Origin: Carallia brachiata
Taxonomy: Eukaryota > Streptophyta > Magnoliopsida > Malpighiales > Rhizophoraceae
Direction: 5' to 3'
DNA length: 64,000 bases
Assembly (NCBI GenBank): GCA_021464245.1
Contig: JADCRB010000007.1
Coordinates: forward strand, 1,860,532 to 1,924,531
Notes under the pieces: generated by a model
Database searches by the model: none
Seen by the model: only the letters and a program-made list of their open reading frames with translations
What the model was told of the DNA's origin: nothing
Translations under genes and position numbers: made by a program
Part shown: piece after piece, positions 12,455 to 22,889 of the stretch
Layout of the letters: each line of letters starts with the position of its first letter
Numbering within the stretch: the first letter of the stretch is position 1

Positions 12455-13601
12455 GGTCCCGTTTAGTATGGATTAAATTTTCTATTTTTTGTTTATTTTT
12501 TGTAAAAAAACAGAAAACATATTTGGTAATAATTTTATTTTCTATTTTTTGTTGAAAAGTTAAAAGTATTTTAAAAAAAAAAATAAATTGGGAAAATAAT
12601 AAAAGATAACTTTCTCATTTTGTTTTTTACTTTCTTTTCGATACTTTCTCTCACAACTTTTTCTCTCTCTATTTACAATCTTCACCTACTCTTTTACTCT
12701 ACTCTCTATCCCCTTATTTTTTCTCTCTTTAGTCATTCTCTCTCTACCCCCTCTTTCCTTTTTCTATCTCTACCATTCTCTCTCTCTTATTTTTCTCTCT
12801 CTACTATTCTTTTTACTCATTCTTCCCCTACCCTCTCTCTCATGTTTCTCTTTCTACTATTCTCTCTATTCATTCTCTCTCTACCCACACTCTCTCTCTC
12901 ATTTTTCCCCCTTAACTATTCTCTCTACCCATTCTCTCTCTACCTCTCTCAGTCCTTTTCTCTCTCTACCAGTCTCTCTATTCATTCTCCCTCTACCCAC
13001 TCTCCCTCTCTCATTTTTCTCCCTCAACCATTCTCTCTACTCATTCTCTCTCTACCTCTCTCTCTCTCCTTTTTTTCTCTCTACCATTCTATCTAGTTGT
13101 TCTTTCTCTACCCTCTCTCTCTCTCTCTCTTTTTTTTCTCTCTACCATTCTCTGTCTACCCACACTCTCTCTCATTTTTCTTGCTTTACGATTTTCTCTT
13201 TGCCGTCTCTCTCTCCTTTTTCTTACTTTACCATTCCCTTTACTCATTCTCTCTCTATCCTCTCTCTCTATCATTCTCTTTACTCACTCTTTCTCCACCC
13301 TCTCTCTCTTTTTTCTCTCTCTATCATTCTCTCTCTCTCCCATTTTCTCTACTCATTCTCTTTCTACTCTCTTTCTCTCTCCTTTTCCTGTCTCTACCCT
13401 CTCTATCTCTCCCATTTTTCTCTCTCTATTCATACTCTTTTTACAAATTCTCTCACTATCCTTTTTCTATCTACTTTTTTATTCTTATAAAAAAACAAAA
13501 ATTGACAGCAATAAACACACAAATTTAGTAAATAATAAATAACAGAAAAATAAAAAATAAGAAACAAAAATAAAAAATTGACACTGTCTCCAAATGAGTC
13601 C
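12455..13601. mobile_element. Tourist-like MITE (PIF/Harbinger type), 1.15 kb
   Basis: The left end GGTCCCGTTTAGTATGG and the inverted right end GGACTCATTTGGAGAC are similar, and TAA flanks both sides (12452-12454 and 13602-13604), the signature of Tourist elements. The AT-rich arms (TTTCTATTTTTTGTTTATT on the left, its near complement on the right) extend about 100 bp. No transposase is present. The interior is filled by the pyrimidine-rich minisatellite at 12630-13480. Confidence 0.65.
12630..13480 (+). repeat. Degenerate pyrimidine minisatellite (CTCTCTCTACCATTCTCTCTA type)
   Basis: About 850 bp in which short blocks such as TCTCTCTCTACC, ATTCTCTC and CATTTTTCTC recur with variable spacing on the + strand, almost free of purines except A. 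Open frames across it encode only Ser/Leu/Phe/Pro-rich low-complexity strings and are not genes. It lies inside the Tourist-like element. Confidence 0.8.
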
Positions 13602-13604
13602 TAA

Positions 13605-15690
13605 GAGATATGTTTACCAATTTCTCACGTGTTTTTTATCTTTTGCCAAATAAGCGAAATTTTGTTGGATTACGTTAGTTTCTTTCCAATCAAATTCTCA
13701 CAAGCATCCAAACAGAGGGTAAAGGCAATGACCGTTCCGGGTGGGATGATTGGTAATTGATATTTTCAATACTAAAATTTGGGAATTAATTTTCATTTTT
13801 TTCTTTAATCTGCTTCATTTTCATGATAGTAGTTCTATCTGTATAAATTTTTTTTTTCTTATAATAATAGACCATCTCTATTAAAATTTAAAAAACGGAT
13901 GCTTCTCCAGCCTCCTCCACGTGCATTATCACTCCTCTTCTTTCATTTCTTCCACAAATAATTGAAAGCAAAGTTTTAATGTTTTTAACTACACAATTTT
14001 TTGTAGACCGGCATCCGGACCGGACAAGGTGAAGTGCCAAAGTAAACTGATAATTGCAAAAATGTGAAAGAAAAAAAAATTGAAGACTCGCTACACATTC
14101 ATCCTACAAGTGGGCAAAGATTTGAATAAAAACCTTCGGATGTTTACTTTTTTCCTTGTAAAAATTATGGGAGGAAAGGGTGTGGGTTGATTTTCTCTTC
14201 GACTACTAATTTGGGAGCAATGAGTGCATTATTTCTAGTTTGATAAGGTAACTCAAACTTTTTGGGTGTACCATGGCGGCTCATCATTTGTGCTCAACCC
14301 AAGTCGACATCAACAGCCGTATAAGCGGCTATGAGTGTTCAGCTGTATGATGATGAGATGGGCTTTTCCTCGATACCTTAGGACAATGACAATTTACCAA
14401 AATTTCATGATCACTGGCTCCTTTGATATTTACTAGCAGGAAAGCGAAGTCTCTGTTAATTGTGCATGTGTTCCGTCATTGAAAGAACATAATTTAGACC
14501 ACGAATGGAATTTGAGAAAAAGTACAGAGGAATGCAGGACAAATATACATGTTATGGGTGCGTATGTAAAGGCCTAAATTCCAATAGCTATGTTATATAG
14601 CCTCACTTTGTAGATCGAATCACATTTTTATTTCTTTCATTTGCGCTTAAATTAACGTTAATGTAATTATAAAATTACTTAGTTATAACATGAAAGTGTT
14701 TAAGCCTGCCTTTTCTTTCTTTTTTGTTTTTGAATTGTGATTAGGCTCTCCGATAACAATTGACTCAACATGTAATATTTTTTTATTTATTAGGAGGCTC
14801 ATCGATGCATGAGTTATACAATGAGATAATTTTTCTTTCTCACAAATTTCACATATTTTTTTTTTAAAATTAAAACTCAAGAACTATAAAATATAAATAT
14901 AAATAAATAAACTCTAACCATTGGGCACAAAAACTGAAAGTCTATAAGGAATACCGAAAATGGACAACATCAAGTGGGCTGGCCCAAACTTGTGTTTTCA
15001 ACGCAATCATCATGGGCTGCCATCCGAACTACTGCAATTCGTGTGGAATAAGAAAATAATAATGTGTAATTTCTATTTACCAAAAAAAAAAAAAGTATAA
15101 TTTCTTAAAATCCTTCCGGTCTGCGCCAATTATGAGTGTTTCGAATCTCCCAAGTTTTTTCCTTTTACCCTCCCTCAAATAATAATAATAATAATAATAA
15201 TAATGACAATAATAACAATAATGTGTAACAAAATAACTCGAACAAAAGCAATGGGGCACGTACCGAGTAAGAGGTATCATGTATTTTAAAAAGTTTTCCT
15301 TGTATTTATAAATTGTTAATATATGATATTAGATTCGGTAATTTTTTTTTTTTCCTTTTAGCCACCGATTCGGCGAATAGAATCAACCTTGTTATGCAAC
15401 CAGGATTTTTTTTTAGGAGACAATTTTTTTTTTGTCTATTAGAAAATTCATTTAACTATAAACTACACGAATAAGATTAATTATTTTCATCCATAAATTC
15501 TACACTTTCATTTTTAAGAATTAAGATTGCTAATCTACAATAAAAATTTAAATTGTAACATTGGGGATGTCCTTATAGAGACGCTGTTGGCTGTTGATCT
15601 TTCTCGATGCTTTTATAATAAGAAGCTCATTTTTTATAGGTAAACTCCATGTCCATGGAAAGGCGAAATATCAACTAAGCACGACATAAA
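13605..15690. other. Intergenic region, no gene seen
   Basis: AT-rich spacer with poly-A and poly-T runs and an (AAT)n microsatellite at 15178-15204. I find no recognisable coding segment on either strand. Confidence 0.4.
15178..15204 (+). repeat. (AAT)n microsatellite
   Basis: Nine consecutive AAT units followed by imperfect AATAAC/AATGAC units. Confidence 0.9.
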
Positions 15691-16123
15691 TGTTTAAAGA
15701 TCGTCACTTTTTAGGCAATCAAGGAAGAGATGTTGTAATTACCAACCGAAAAAAAAAAAAAGAAAGGAAGAGATGTTGTTTGTTGATCGAAATGGCAGGG
15801 ATCATACTTCGACCAAATGCTTCTGGCCGACTATTTTTTTTTTTTCCATAACGTTAAAAATGAATCTACATGGTACATAGACATAAATCGTAAGAAAAAT
15901 ACAGCGTAAAGTAAAACTCTTTACAGTATGCAAGAACGAAAAGGAAGCAGATAACCACAAATTTTCGTTATTATTATTACATTTTTTTTTTTCTCTAGAA
16001 GTAATAGTACGTTAGGAGAGAGTAGCGGAAAGTAACAAATACTCTACGCAACGCTGTCCCGAGCTTTTATTTTATTCCAATTTCTGTCTTCCTTTGTCTC
16101 TGTGAAGGTGCGGTGAGGATCAA

Positions 16124-16479
16124 TCAAGTCTTTATGTGCAATTTGGCTGCAGAAAAACCAACATGCACTTAGTTATACACAGTCAGCCTACCAATTATAT
16201 ATATAAAGGACTGAATGTATCGAGTTCGAGTCTATATAAAAGGAAAATTAATCTTAGATAGCGCGAGGAGGGAACTCTACCTGCGGCCTCCTGGGCAAGA
16301 CAATCAGAGTCGCATTTCATCTCGCAGAGGGTGCTGCCGTTGCCCTCGCCTCTGCAGTCCCGCTCACATTTCTCAAAGCATGATTTGTAATCCGCCTTGT
16401 CCTCCTCGGCTTCCGACGCGTGCATGGCTGCCGCGAGGAAAAGGCACACCAGAAACACTGCTACAAGCTTTTTGGCCAT
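16124..16479 (-). CDS. Small secreted six-cysteine protein, Ole e 6-like (copy A)
   Basis: The predicted 73-aa precursor has a hydrophobic signal peptide (about residues 1-24) and a short acidic mature part with six cysteines as two C-x3-C-x3-C triplets (34, 38, 42 and 52, 56, 60), the pattern of olive pollen allergen Ole e 6, a helix-loop-helix protein of unknown activity. Exon 1 is 16281-16479; the donor GCAG|GTAGAG leads to exon 2 at 16124-16146 after TTTCTGCAG, adding AKLHIKT and a stop. The unspliced frame would run on into intron sequence, so the two-exon model is preferred. An N-G-S sequon at residues 47-49 lies between the triplets. A TATA box is about 85 bp upstream of the ATG. Secretion and fold are inferred from the family; function is unknown. 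Confidence 0.8.
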
Positions 16480-16560
16480 TTTCCTTTCAAAACTGTGTGC
16501 TTTCTTTCTAGGTGATGGCTTTTGTTGGATGAATGGAGATTGGCACCAGAAAGTGTCGGA

Positions 16561-16567
16561 ATTTATA
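16561..16567 (-). promoter_or_regulatory. TATA box of Ole e 6-like copy A
   Basis: On the minus strand this reads CTATAAAT, about 85 bp upstream of the ATG at 16479. A perfect G-box/ABRE-type CACGTGTC site lies a further 41 bp upstream (16608-16615; GACACGTG on the minus strand). Confidence 0.65.
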
Positions 16568-16639
16568 GAGAGCGGGGGAACTTAATTTTGGACAGTCAAA
16601 GACCAAACACGTGTCCAGAACCTGTGGTAATACTTAATA

Positions 16640-17480
16640 TTCGCTATCTTTTTCTCCTTGTGTAAACTTGGAGGGAGGAGCGATATTTGGGCTCCTCTTT
16701 TGCCTCAACAAGTTGTTTTTTTCTCTTTTTTTTTATAAAAAATTATATTTTATTTTTTTTATTTTAAGAATTCAAAGTTGTCATAAAAATGGGATAAGTA
16801 AGCCCGCGAAAAAAGGAAAGAGGTTATGGGACAGAGGAATATTGGACACAGATGAGACATAGGATGATGTGGCGTGTTTGTCTTATTTCTTTGTTTTTTT
16901 TTTTTTAATTTAGAATTTTTCCGCCCAAGAAAATATGTTTTTGCAATGAAGATGAAGTAAATTACAACGAACATAATAAAATTTTGCAATGGAGTGAATT
17001 TTAATTTTGTAAACATATCATTTGCAAATAACCAGCCCGCTCGTAAGCAGAATACGTCCAATAAAATTTTAAGATCGATAGTCTCAGGATTTAAAAAAAT
17101 AAATAAATAAATCGATAGTTAGCCTGTGCGCTTTCTAAAGGGAAACTGGCTGTGTTTGGACTAAGAGGAGGCTTGTGTGGAGTTGCTCAAGCAGTTCTGG
17201 AAGAGTAAAGTCTACAGTTTGTACGAGACCAGTGAAATTCTGTCTCTCTCTCCTTTTTTTTTTTTGGTCATAAAAAAAGTACTCTTCACGGCTTACAAAT
17301 TTGTTAAAAGTTGATCCCACTACAATAATTTAATTTAATTTAATTTGTTTTAAACTATGCTCACTTAATTTGAATTCACTAAAAGTTATTCACTCAATTT
17401 TAAACGCGAATTATTTGTAACCGAGATAACTAACGAGCAGCAAATCAGTTAAAAACATAATAATAATAATAAACGAGCCG
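16640..17480. other. Spacer inside duplication unit A
   Basis: AT-rich sequence with poly-T runs and ATTT/AATT tandem motifs (about 17329-17346). No coding region is recognised. Confidence 0.35.
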
Positions 17481-18649
17481 AAATTCTTTTGACCGGACCA
17501 CGATTGTTGCACGGATGCTCCAACAGAATGAGAATCTATCTCTGATGTTGGAGCACAAGTCTTTTCAATCCCAAGATTCTCAGACCTGCAGGCACAATTT
17601 CTTTTCATGCGGATGCACTCCTTTTGAGTATGCTTTTAATATTCTTATTATTTTTAAAACAAAAATTAATATTTTTAAATTATTTATTATATTTATATTT
17701 TAAAAATATAAATTATCGTTTTACATATATCAGTTACAATTTATCTTAATATAAAATTCAAGACAAAAATACCATGACATGTAACTGTACTCATTCTAAA
17801 TTTTCAGTTTGATTCATTCTTGCGACATTATTCAGTCAACTTTTAGGTTGAAAAATCAATTTCAGTGCTTTGGATTCAGTCCTGTAGCACAGGACAACAT
17901 AGTAATGGTTCTTGCAGTACGGCGTTCATGCTACTTCTCCTCTTTTGCATCGGATTTCTTATTTTTTTCACGTGCCATATAATATTACAAGTTTATACAG
18001 TCATTCATATGGGTTAAATATGCCTGGGAAAGTGGTCTGTGTTGGCTTATTGATTCCACTTCACAGTTGGCCTGAATTTTTACGAATGCTTATCAAGGGT
18101 TCGCAGTCAATGGCCGGGGTTCTGGAACCAGGTTTTAGAATATAGCTAATGATTCCGAGAGCCAACTCCAGGTTGCCCCTCCCCTGCCCTGTCAGTTGGA
18201 CCAGTCCTGAGTTATGTTTCCTCAAGCTCCCCTGTTTAAAGATTACAACTTTGTTAAGCAATCAATTGAGAGATGTTGTACGTAGATCGAAATGGCAGCG
18301 ATTATCCTTGACCAAATGCTTCTGGCCAAAAATCTCTGTTTTTCTTTTTTAAATAACGTTAAAAGTGAATCTACATGGTACATAGACATAAATTGTGAAA
18401 AAAAAAAAACAGCGTAAAACTTTTTATAGCATGCAAGAACGAGAAGGAAGCAGATGGCCACAAATTTTGGTTTTATTATTACTGTTTTTATTTTTTTATT
18501 TTTTATTTTTTTTTTCTTTAGAAGTAATAATAGATTAGGAGAGCAGAGCTGCGGAAAGTAACAAAGACTCTACGCAACGCTGTCCCGAAACATGATTTTA
18601 TTGCAATTTCTGTCTTCCTTTGTCTCTCTGAAGATGCGGGGAGGATCCA

Positions 18650-19015
18650 TCAAGTCTTTATGTGCAATCGGGCTGCCAAAAAACCAACATGCCCTTAGTG
18701 ATACATAGTCACGCTACGGAATATATACATATATAAAAAAAGATTGAATATCTCGAGTTCAAGTCTATATAAAAGGAAAATTAATCTTAGATAGTGCGAG
18801 CCGGGAACTCTACCTGCGGCCTCCTGGGCCAGACAATCAGAGTCACATTTCATCTCGCAGTAGGTGCTGCCGCTGCCCTCACCTTTGCAGTCCTGCTCGC
18901 ATTTCTCAAAGCATGATTTGTATTCCGCCTTGTAGTCCTCCTCGGCTTCCGACACGTGCATTGCTGCCGCAAGGAAAAGGCACACCAGAAACACTGCTAC
19001 AATCTTCTTGGCCAT
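18650..19015 (-). CDS. Small secreted six-cysteine protein, Ole e 6-like (copy B)
   Basis: Paralogue of copy A with the same two-exon layout: exon 1 18814-19015, donor GCAG|GTAGAG, exon 2 18650-18672 after TTTTGGCAG, adding ARLHIKT and a stop; 74 aa in total. The signal peptide and both C-x3-C-x3-C triplets are intact. Compared with copy A it has one more residue after the signal peptide (EEDYKAEY versus EEDKADY) and lacks the N-glycosylation sequon between the triplets (SGS instead of NGS). The open frame and conserved splice sites suggest both copies are functional. Biological role unknown. Confidence 0.8.
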
Positions 19016-19094
19016 TTTCCTATCAAACTGTCTGCTTTCTTTCTAGGTGATGGCTTTTGTTGGATGAATGGAGATTGGCACCGGAAAGTTTCTT

Positions 19095-19102
19095 TATTTA
19101 TA
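19095..19102 (-). promoter_or_regulatory. TATA box of Ole e 6-like copy B
   Basis: Minus-strand TATAAATA about 80 bp upstream of the ATG at 19015, in the same place as in copy A. The upstream site matching the copy A G-box has changed from CACGTGTC to AACGTGTC (19142-19149). Confidence 0.65.
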
Positions 19103-20002
19103 GAGAGGGGGGAACTTGATTTTGGACAGTCAAAAACCAAAAACGTGTCCAGAACCTGTGGTGATACTTAATATTCGCCACCTTTTTTTCCTGGTGTAAA
19201 ATTGGAGGGAGGAGCGATACTTGGGGTCCTCTTTTGCCGCAATATATATAAGAATTCAAACTCATCATCAAATGAGACAAGTAAGCCCACTGGAAAAAAT
19301 GTTTGCAAGATGAAAAAATATTGGTGTGCTAAATTTTGTTATATCGATTGAGATTTTGATTAAAATTAAAATTAAGAAATTTGAAATAAAATTGATAATT
19401 TTTTAAATATAAATTAAAATCATTATTTTTCCATTGTAAAAATTTTTAATTTTATTTCAAAATTTTTAATGTTAATTTTAATCAAAATATCAATTAAAAT
19501 ATTAAAATTCAACACATATATTAATTAATGTTCTTGTCAAAGGGGTGATCAAACAGTCAATGCTGAATATTGTTGAAGTCAAAGCAGTTAAAGGAGGGCT
19601 TAGGCATAGGTCCCCAAGTTACTTCGAATGTTTTATTTGGGCCAATAACGAGCCCGCTCGTATGCAGAATAGGTCCAATAAATAAAGATCGATAGTTATC
19701 CAGTGCGCCTTCTACAAAAAGGGAAACGTCCGTGTTTGTGGTTTGCACTAAGCGATGCATTTGTGGAATTGCTCAAAAAGTAAAAAAAAACATCCAAAGT
19801 TTTGGTTAATCTGAATTTTCAGTTAATTTAATTTAATTTGTTTGAAACACCACTCACTTACTTAGTTAATTTGAATTAACTGAAAGTTATTCACCCAAAA
19901 ACTCTAAAAGGTCAAAACTCTGAATTATTTGAAACTGGATAACTCGAAATCGAAACAGGCCGAAATTCTTTAGACCTGACCCGATTGTTGCACAGATGCT
20001 GC

Positions 20003-20121
20003 AAGAGAATGTGAATCTGTGTTCGTGGAAAGGAGAGATGGTTGGCATCTCCCCTGACATGGATGGGACAGCCTTCGGGCTTTCATGTTACCAGCACATC
20101 CGGTTAAGAGAATGTGAATCT
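20003..20121. repeat. Insert bounded by a 16-bp direct repeat in unit B
   Basis: AAGAGAATGTGAATCT occurs at 20003-20018 and again at 20106-20121, enclosing 87 bp absent from unit A, where a single related copy is found. This could be a small insertion with a target duplication or a slippage/template-switch product. The enclosed sequence is not recognised. Confidence 0.55.
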
Positions 20122-20979
20122 ATCTCAGGTGTTGGAGCCTAAAGTCTTCCAAGTTCCCAGTTCTCCTTTTGTCCTGGCCATTGTAGCAGGCGTTCTGGCA
20201 ACTCGATCGCCATTGAATTGGAAGAGGGAATCTACAACACACTCTAGAATGCCCCTGGTGTGGCAACCTTCTCTTTCTCTTTCTCTTTTTATTTGGGTTT
20301 TCCATCCGAAGATTTGCAGACCCGAAGGCACAATTTCTTTTTATGTGGATGCATTCCTTTTGAGTATGCTTTTGATATTCTAAACTTTTAGTTTGATTTA
20401 TTGTCAGGGACATCATTCAATTAACTTTCAGATTGACAAATCAATTTTAGCGCTTTGTATTCAGTCCAGGACAACATAGTAATGGATCTTGCAATATGGC
20501 GTTCATGCTATTTTTTCTTTTGCATCAGATTTCATCTTTTTCCATGTATCATATAATATTCCAAGCTTATACATTCATTCATATGTGTTAAATATGCCCG
20601 GGAAAGTTGTCTGTGATGGCTTATTGATTCCACTACACAGTTGGCCTGAATTTTTACGAACGCTTATCAAGGTAGTCCATGGCCAAGGTTCTGGGACCAG
20701 GTTTAGAATATAGCTAATAATTTCTAGAGCCAAATCTAGGTTGCCCTCCCCTGCCCTGTCAGTTGGACCAGTTCTGAGCTATGTTTCCTCAAGGTCCGAT
20801 CTTAAGTTGCGAATACCCTTCATATCAATTAGTCCCATCTCGAGCTTAAGAAGTATGGTTGAAGACCACATAAGAAGAGTAACTAGAGGAATCCAAACAA
20901 ATTGGTATTTGTAAATGAGAATGACAACCTGACTGGGTTACAACTCAATAGCTTTTGAAGACTATTACTGCTATAAACA

Positions 20980-22064
20980 TTAGCAAGGTAGGTGGGGGAC
21001 AAACGTAAGATAGCACGGATGCTGAGGGGGATACAACTGGTTGAATCCCTGCCGTTGCTGGGGGGCTTCTACTTGTACTGCTGGGGATGCTGGAGTTTCC
21101 ACCTGCACAGCTGGGGATGCTGGGGCTTCCATCTGTACTCCTGGGGTTGTTGGGTCTAATGGTTGAATGGTTTCAGATTCTGGCGCTGGTGCCAGTGCGG
21201 TTGCTGTGGAATCTGACACAGGAATTTAGTCAAAAAAAGAAATGGCTCAGCTTCACACACTCTATACCAGGATCAGTATTACCATCGAGGAATGACAGTG
21301 TGGAGACTACACTCATACTATAAGGTTCATGCTATATTAAAATTTTAGGCAGATCATGGAAATAGAGGAGCAGTGGCTGTAGGCGGAGGAGTTGGCCCAA
21401 ACAAGGCAGGACTTGTAAATAAGATTCTAGTGAACATATGGTTTAACCAAATGTTGTTTGTGACATCAAGAATGCACAAGTAACCTAACCCCAGCACTTT
21501 CTATCGAATTTTGCACGATTTGCCAGTAAACCACTCATGTCATATTTCATAGGTGTTGTCATTGAAATCTTTGCATTCTGTCATATCCAGTGTGAATAAT
21601 TGTCAAAGTATTTATAAATTTTCTAGCTGTTTTGTCTTACCTGGCGCAAAAGGTAATGCAACTATCGTTAGAATATATGTATATTATAGAACATGAAACG
21701 CTCCTGGCAACACAAACTCGACTAGAGATGAATCTGCACCTTTGCATTGCAACGGCATGCGACCCATGTGACAAGCTCGGGGGAGAGAGAGAGCCAGTGT
21801 GCGGTTAATTGGCAGGTGAACTGGGAAATTGGCAGTTAGTAGGAGACAAGCACAATCCGTACTAATGCTCATGAAGGACTTCAATGTATCGCAACAGGAG
21901 ACTGTTGGAGATGCGCCATTGTCGCTGCTTCCAGTTACGTAATTTAAGCAAGGGGTGAAGCTGCTGATCATTGTAGCTGTACATGGTATATTAATTTGCC
22001 CATGTGCTGAAAATAGGAGAATCAATAGAGTTGCAATTAGTAAAAAGGCCTTGAACCCTTCCAT
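20980..22064 (-). CDS. GPI-anchored non-specific lipid transfer protein (YLS3-like LTPG), apparent frameshift before the GPI tail
   Basis: LTPGs are secreted 8-cysteine lipid-binding proteins held at the plasma membrane or wall by a GPI anchor, with roles in cuticle and wall lipid delivery. Exon 1 (21740-22064) gives a signal peptide (about 1-22) and the LTP domain with the C, C, CC, CxC, C, C pattern and the family strings TPCLNYVTGS and LPINRTLALSLPRAC. The donor AAAG|GTGCAG joins exon 2 at 21212 after CCTGTGTCAG, encoding a Pro/Ala/Val-rich linker with two SPAVQVE repeats. In the printed frame the protein ends PHLPC (stop 20980-20982). The next frame, entered at a run of six C (minus strand; 21060-21065), gives a typical GPI signal (LLMFIAVIVF) with stop at 20945-20947. 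So a base seems to be missing in the run, through mutation or sequence error. The fold resembles Arabidopsis At2g44300-type proteins. Confidence 0.82.
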
Positions 22065-22889
22065 GAATACTTACCTTGAATCAAATAGCTACAAATGTTG
22101 ACGAAGTTGCATCTGATAGAAACCAAAGCCTCATTTATAGATTTTAAAGGATCCAAAAAAATTAAGGGAAAGGAAAAAGATGGATTGGAAAAGGTTTCAG
22201 GAGTTCAACTGCTATAACCGAATTTCCCAAGGAATGGCTGCCATACTCAATTTCTGTAGCCTTTTCATTTCAGCATCCAGCAGTTGAAGGTAGGTATGTT
22301 TTGGGCAACACCCAACTAGTGATTGAGCTTGTGTAGTTACCAACTCGCGCTGTTAAACAACGATTTATGAGTTAGGATTTATAATATGTATCTGTTCCTA
22401 CCTTCACTTCACCACAACATGAACTCACTGCATAATAACTTGGAAGTATTTTATTTGTGCGAACAAATCTCCATAATAATATCGGTTCAAATAAAATCTA
22501 TGAACTGTAAAAAAGCCTACCCTATCTACCTTATCAGAAGTTGCCGTAATGAATAATCATCCCTGGTTTCGTTATTGGGTCAAAGTCAAAATTAGGCATT
22601 GTCCTGCCAGAATAAATTGAAAATTTCTTGCCATATTGCGTGATGTTTTGTAGTTATTGAAAAGCTGCCGTTTAGTTAGAGTAGGTGATCAGATTACTAA
22701 CAATATTTGCGTCCCTATCTCACAAGCTTCCCCATAACTCGATTCCGTTTATTTCTCTTTCACACTGATTCCAAATCTCAAATTACAACTGGACAAAATA
22801 TTGACCAACCTCGATTAATCTTGCTCACAAGAACTTCTTTCCTCAGTTCTTGGATCATTCTAGGCAGCCAGAACTTCCGAAAACAGTCA

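Larger units (their letters stand above)
15691..18232. repeat. Tandem duplication, unit A (about 2.54 kb)
   Basis: The unit starts at TGTTTAAAGAT (15691) and the same start recurs at 18233. Paired landmarks: the segment ending ACCAAATGCTTCTGGCC (15814-15830; again near 18312), the two gene ATGs (16479, 19015), GATTGTTGCAC (near 17501 and 19983), AGGACAACATAGTAATGG (near 17890 and 20469), and CCTGTCAGTTGGACCAG (near 18188 and 20755). The offset is about 2540-2580 throughout, so this is a direct head-to-tail duplication. Each copy carries one Ole e 6-like gene with its promoter. Confidence 0.9.
18233..20795. repeat. Tandem duplication, unit B (about 2.56 kb)
   Basis: Second, diverged copy of the unit at 15691-18232. 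It differs by many substitutions and by larger indels. It has about 100 extra bp at 20003-20121 bounded by a 16-bp direct repeat, and about 130 bp at about 20160-20290 with no counterpart in unit A. Copy A in turn has a small local repeat of GAAGAGATGTTGT at about 15724-15780. The level of divergence argues against a very recent duplication or an assembly artefact. Confidence 0.88.

Noticed and set aside
12620..13528. Long open frames across the pyrimidine-rich tract
   Set aside because: They encode only Ser/Leu/Phe/Pro low-complexity strings set by the repeat, in several frames at once; no gene.
15180..15280. CRISPR-like regularity around the AAT repeats
   Set aside because: A simple trinucleotide microsatellite without spacers; the organism is a eukaryote.
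20120..20416. Minus-strand ORFs in duplication unit B
   Set aside because: Unit A has no counterpart for much of this segment and there is no recognisable domain.
22707..22889. N-terminal extension of the second LTPG ORF
   Set aside because: The signal peptide begins at the ATG at 22890; the upstream residues lack family similarity and are probably 5' UTR.
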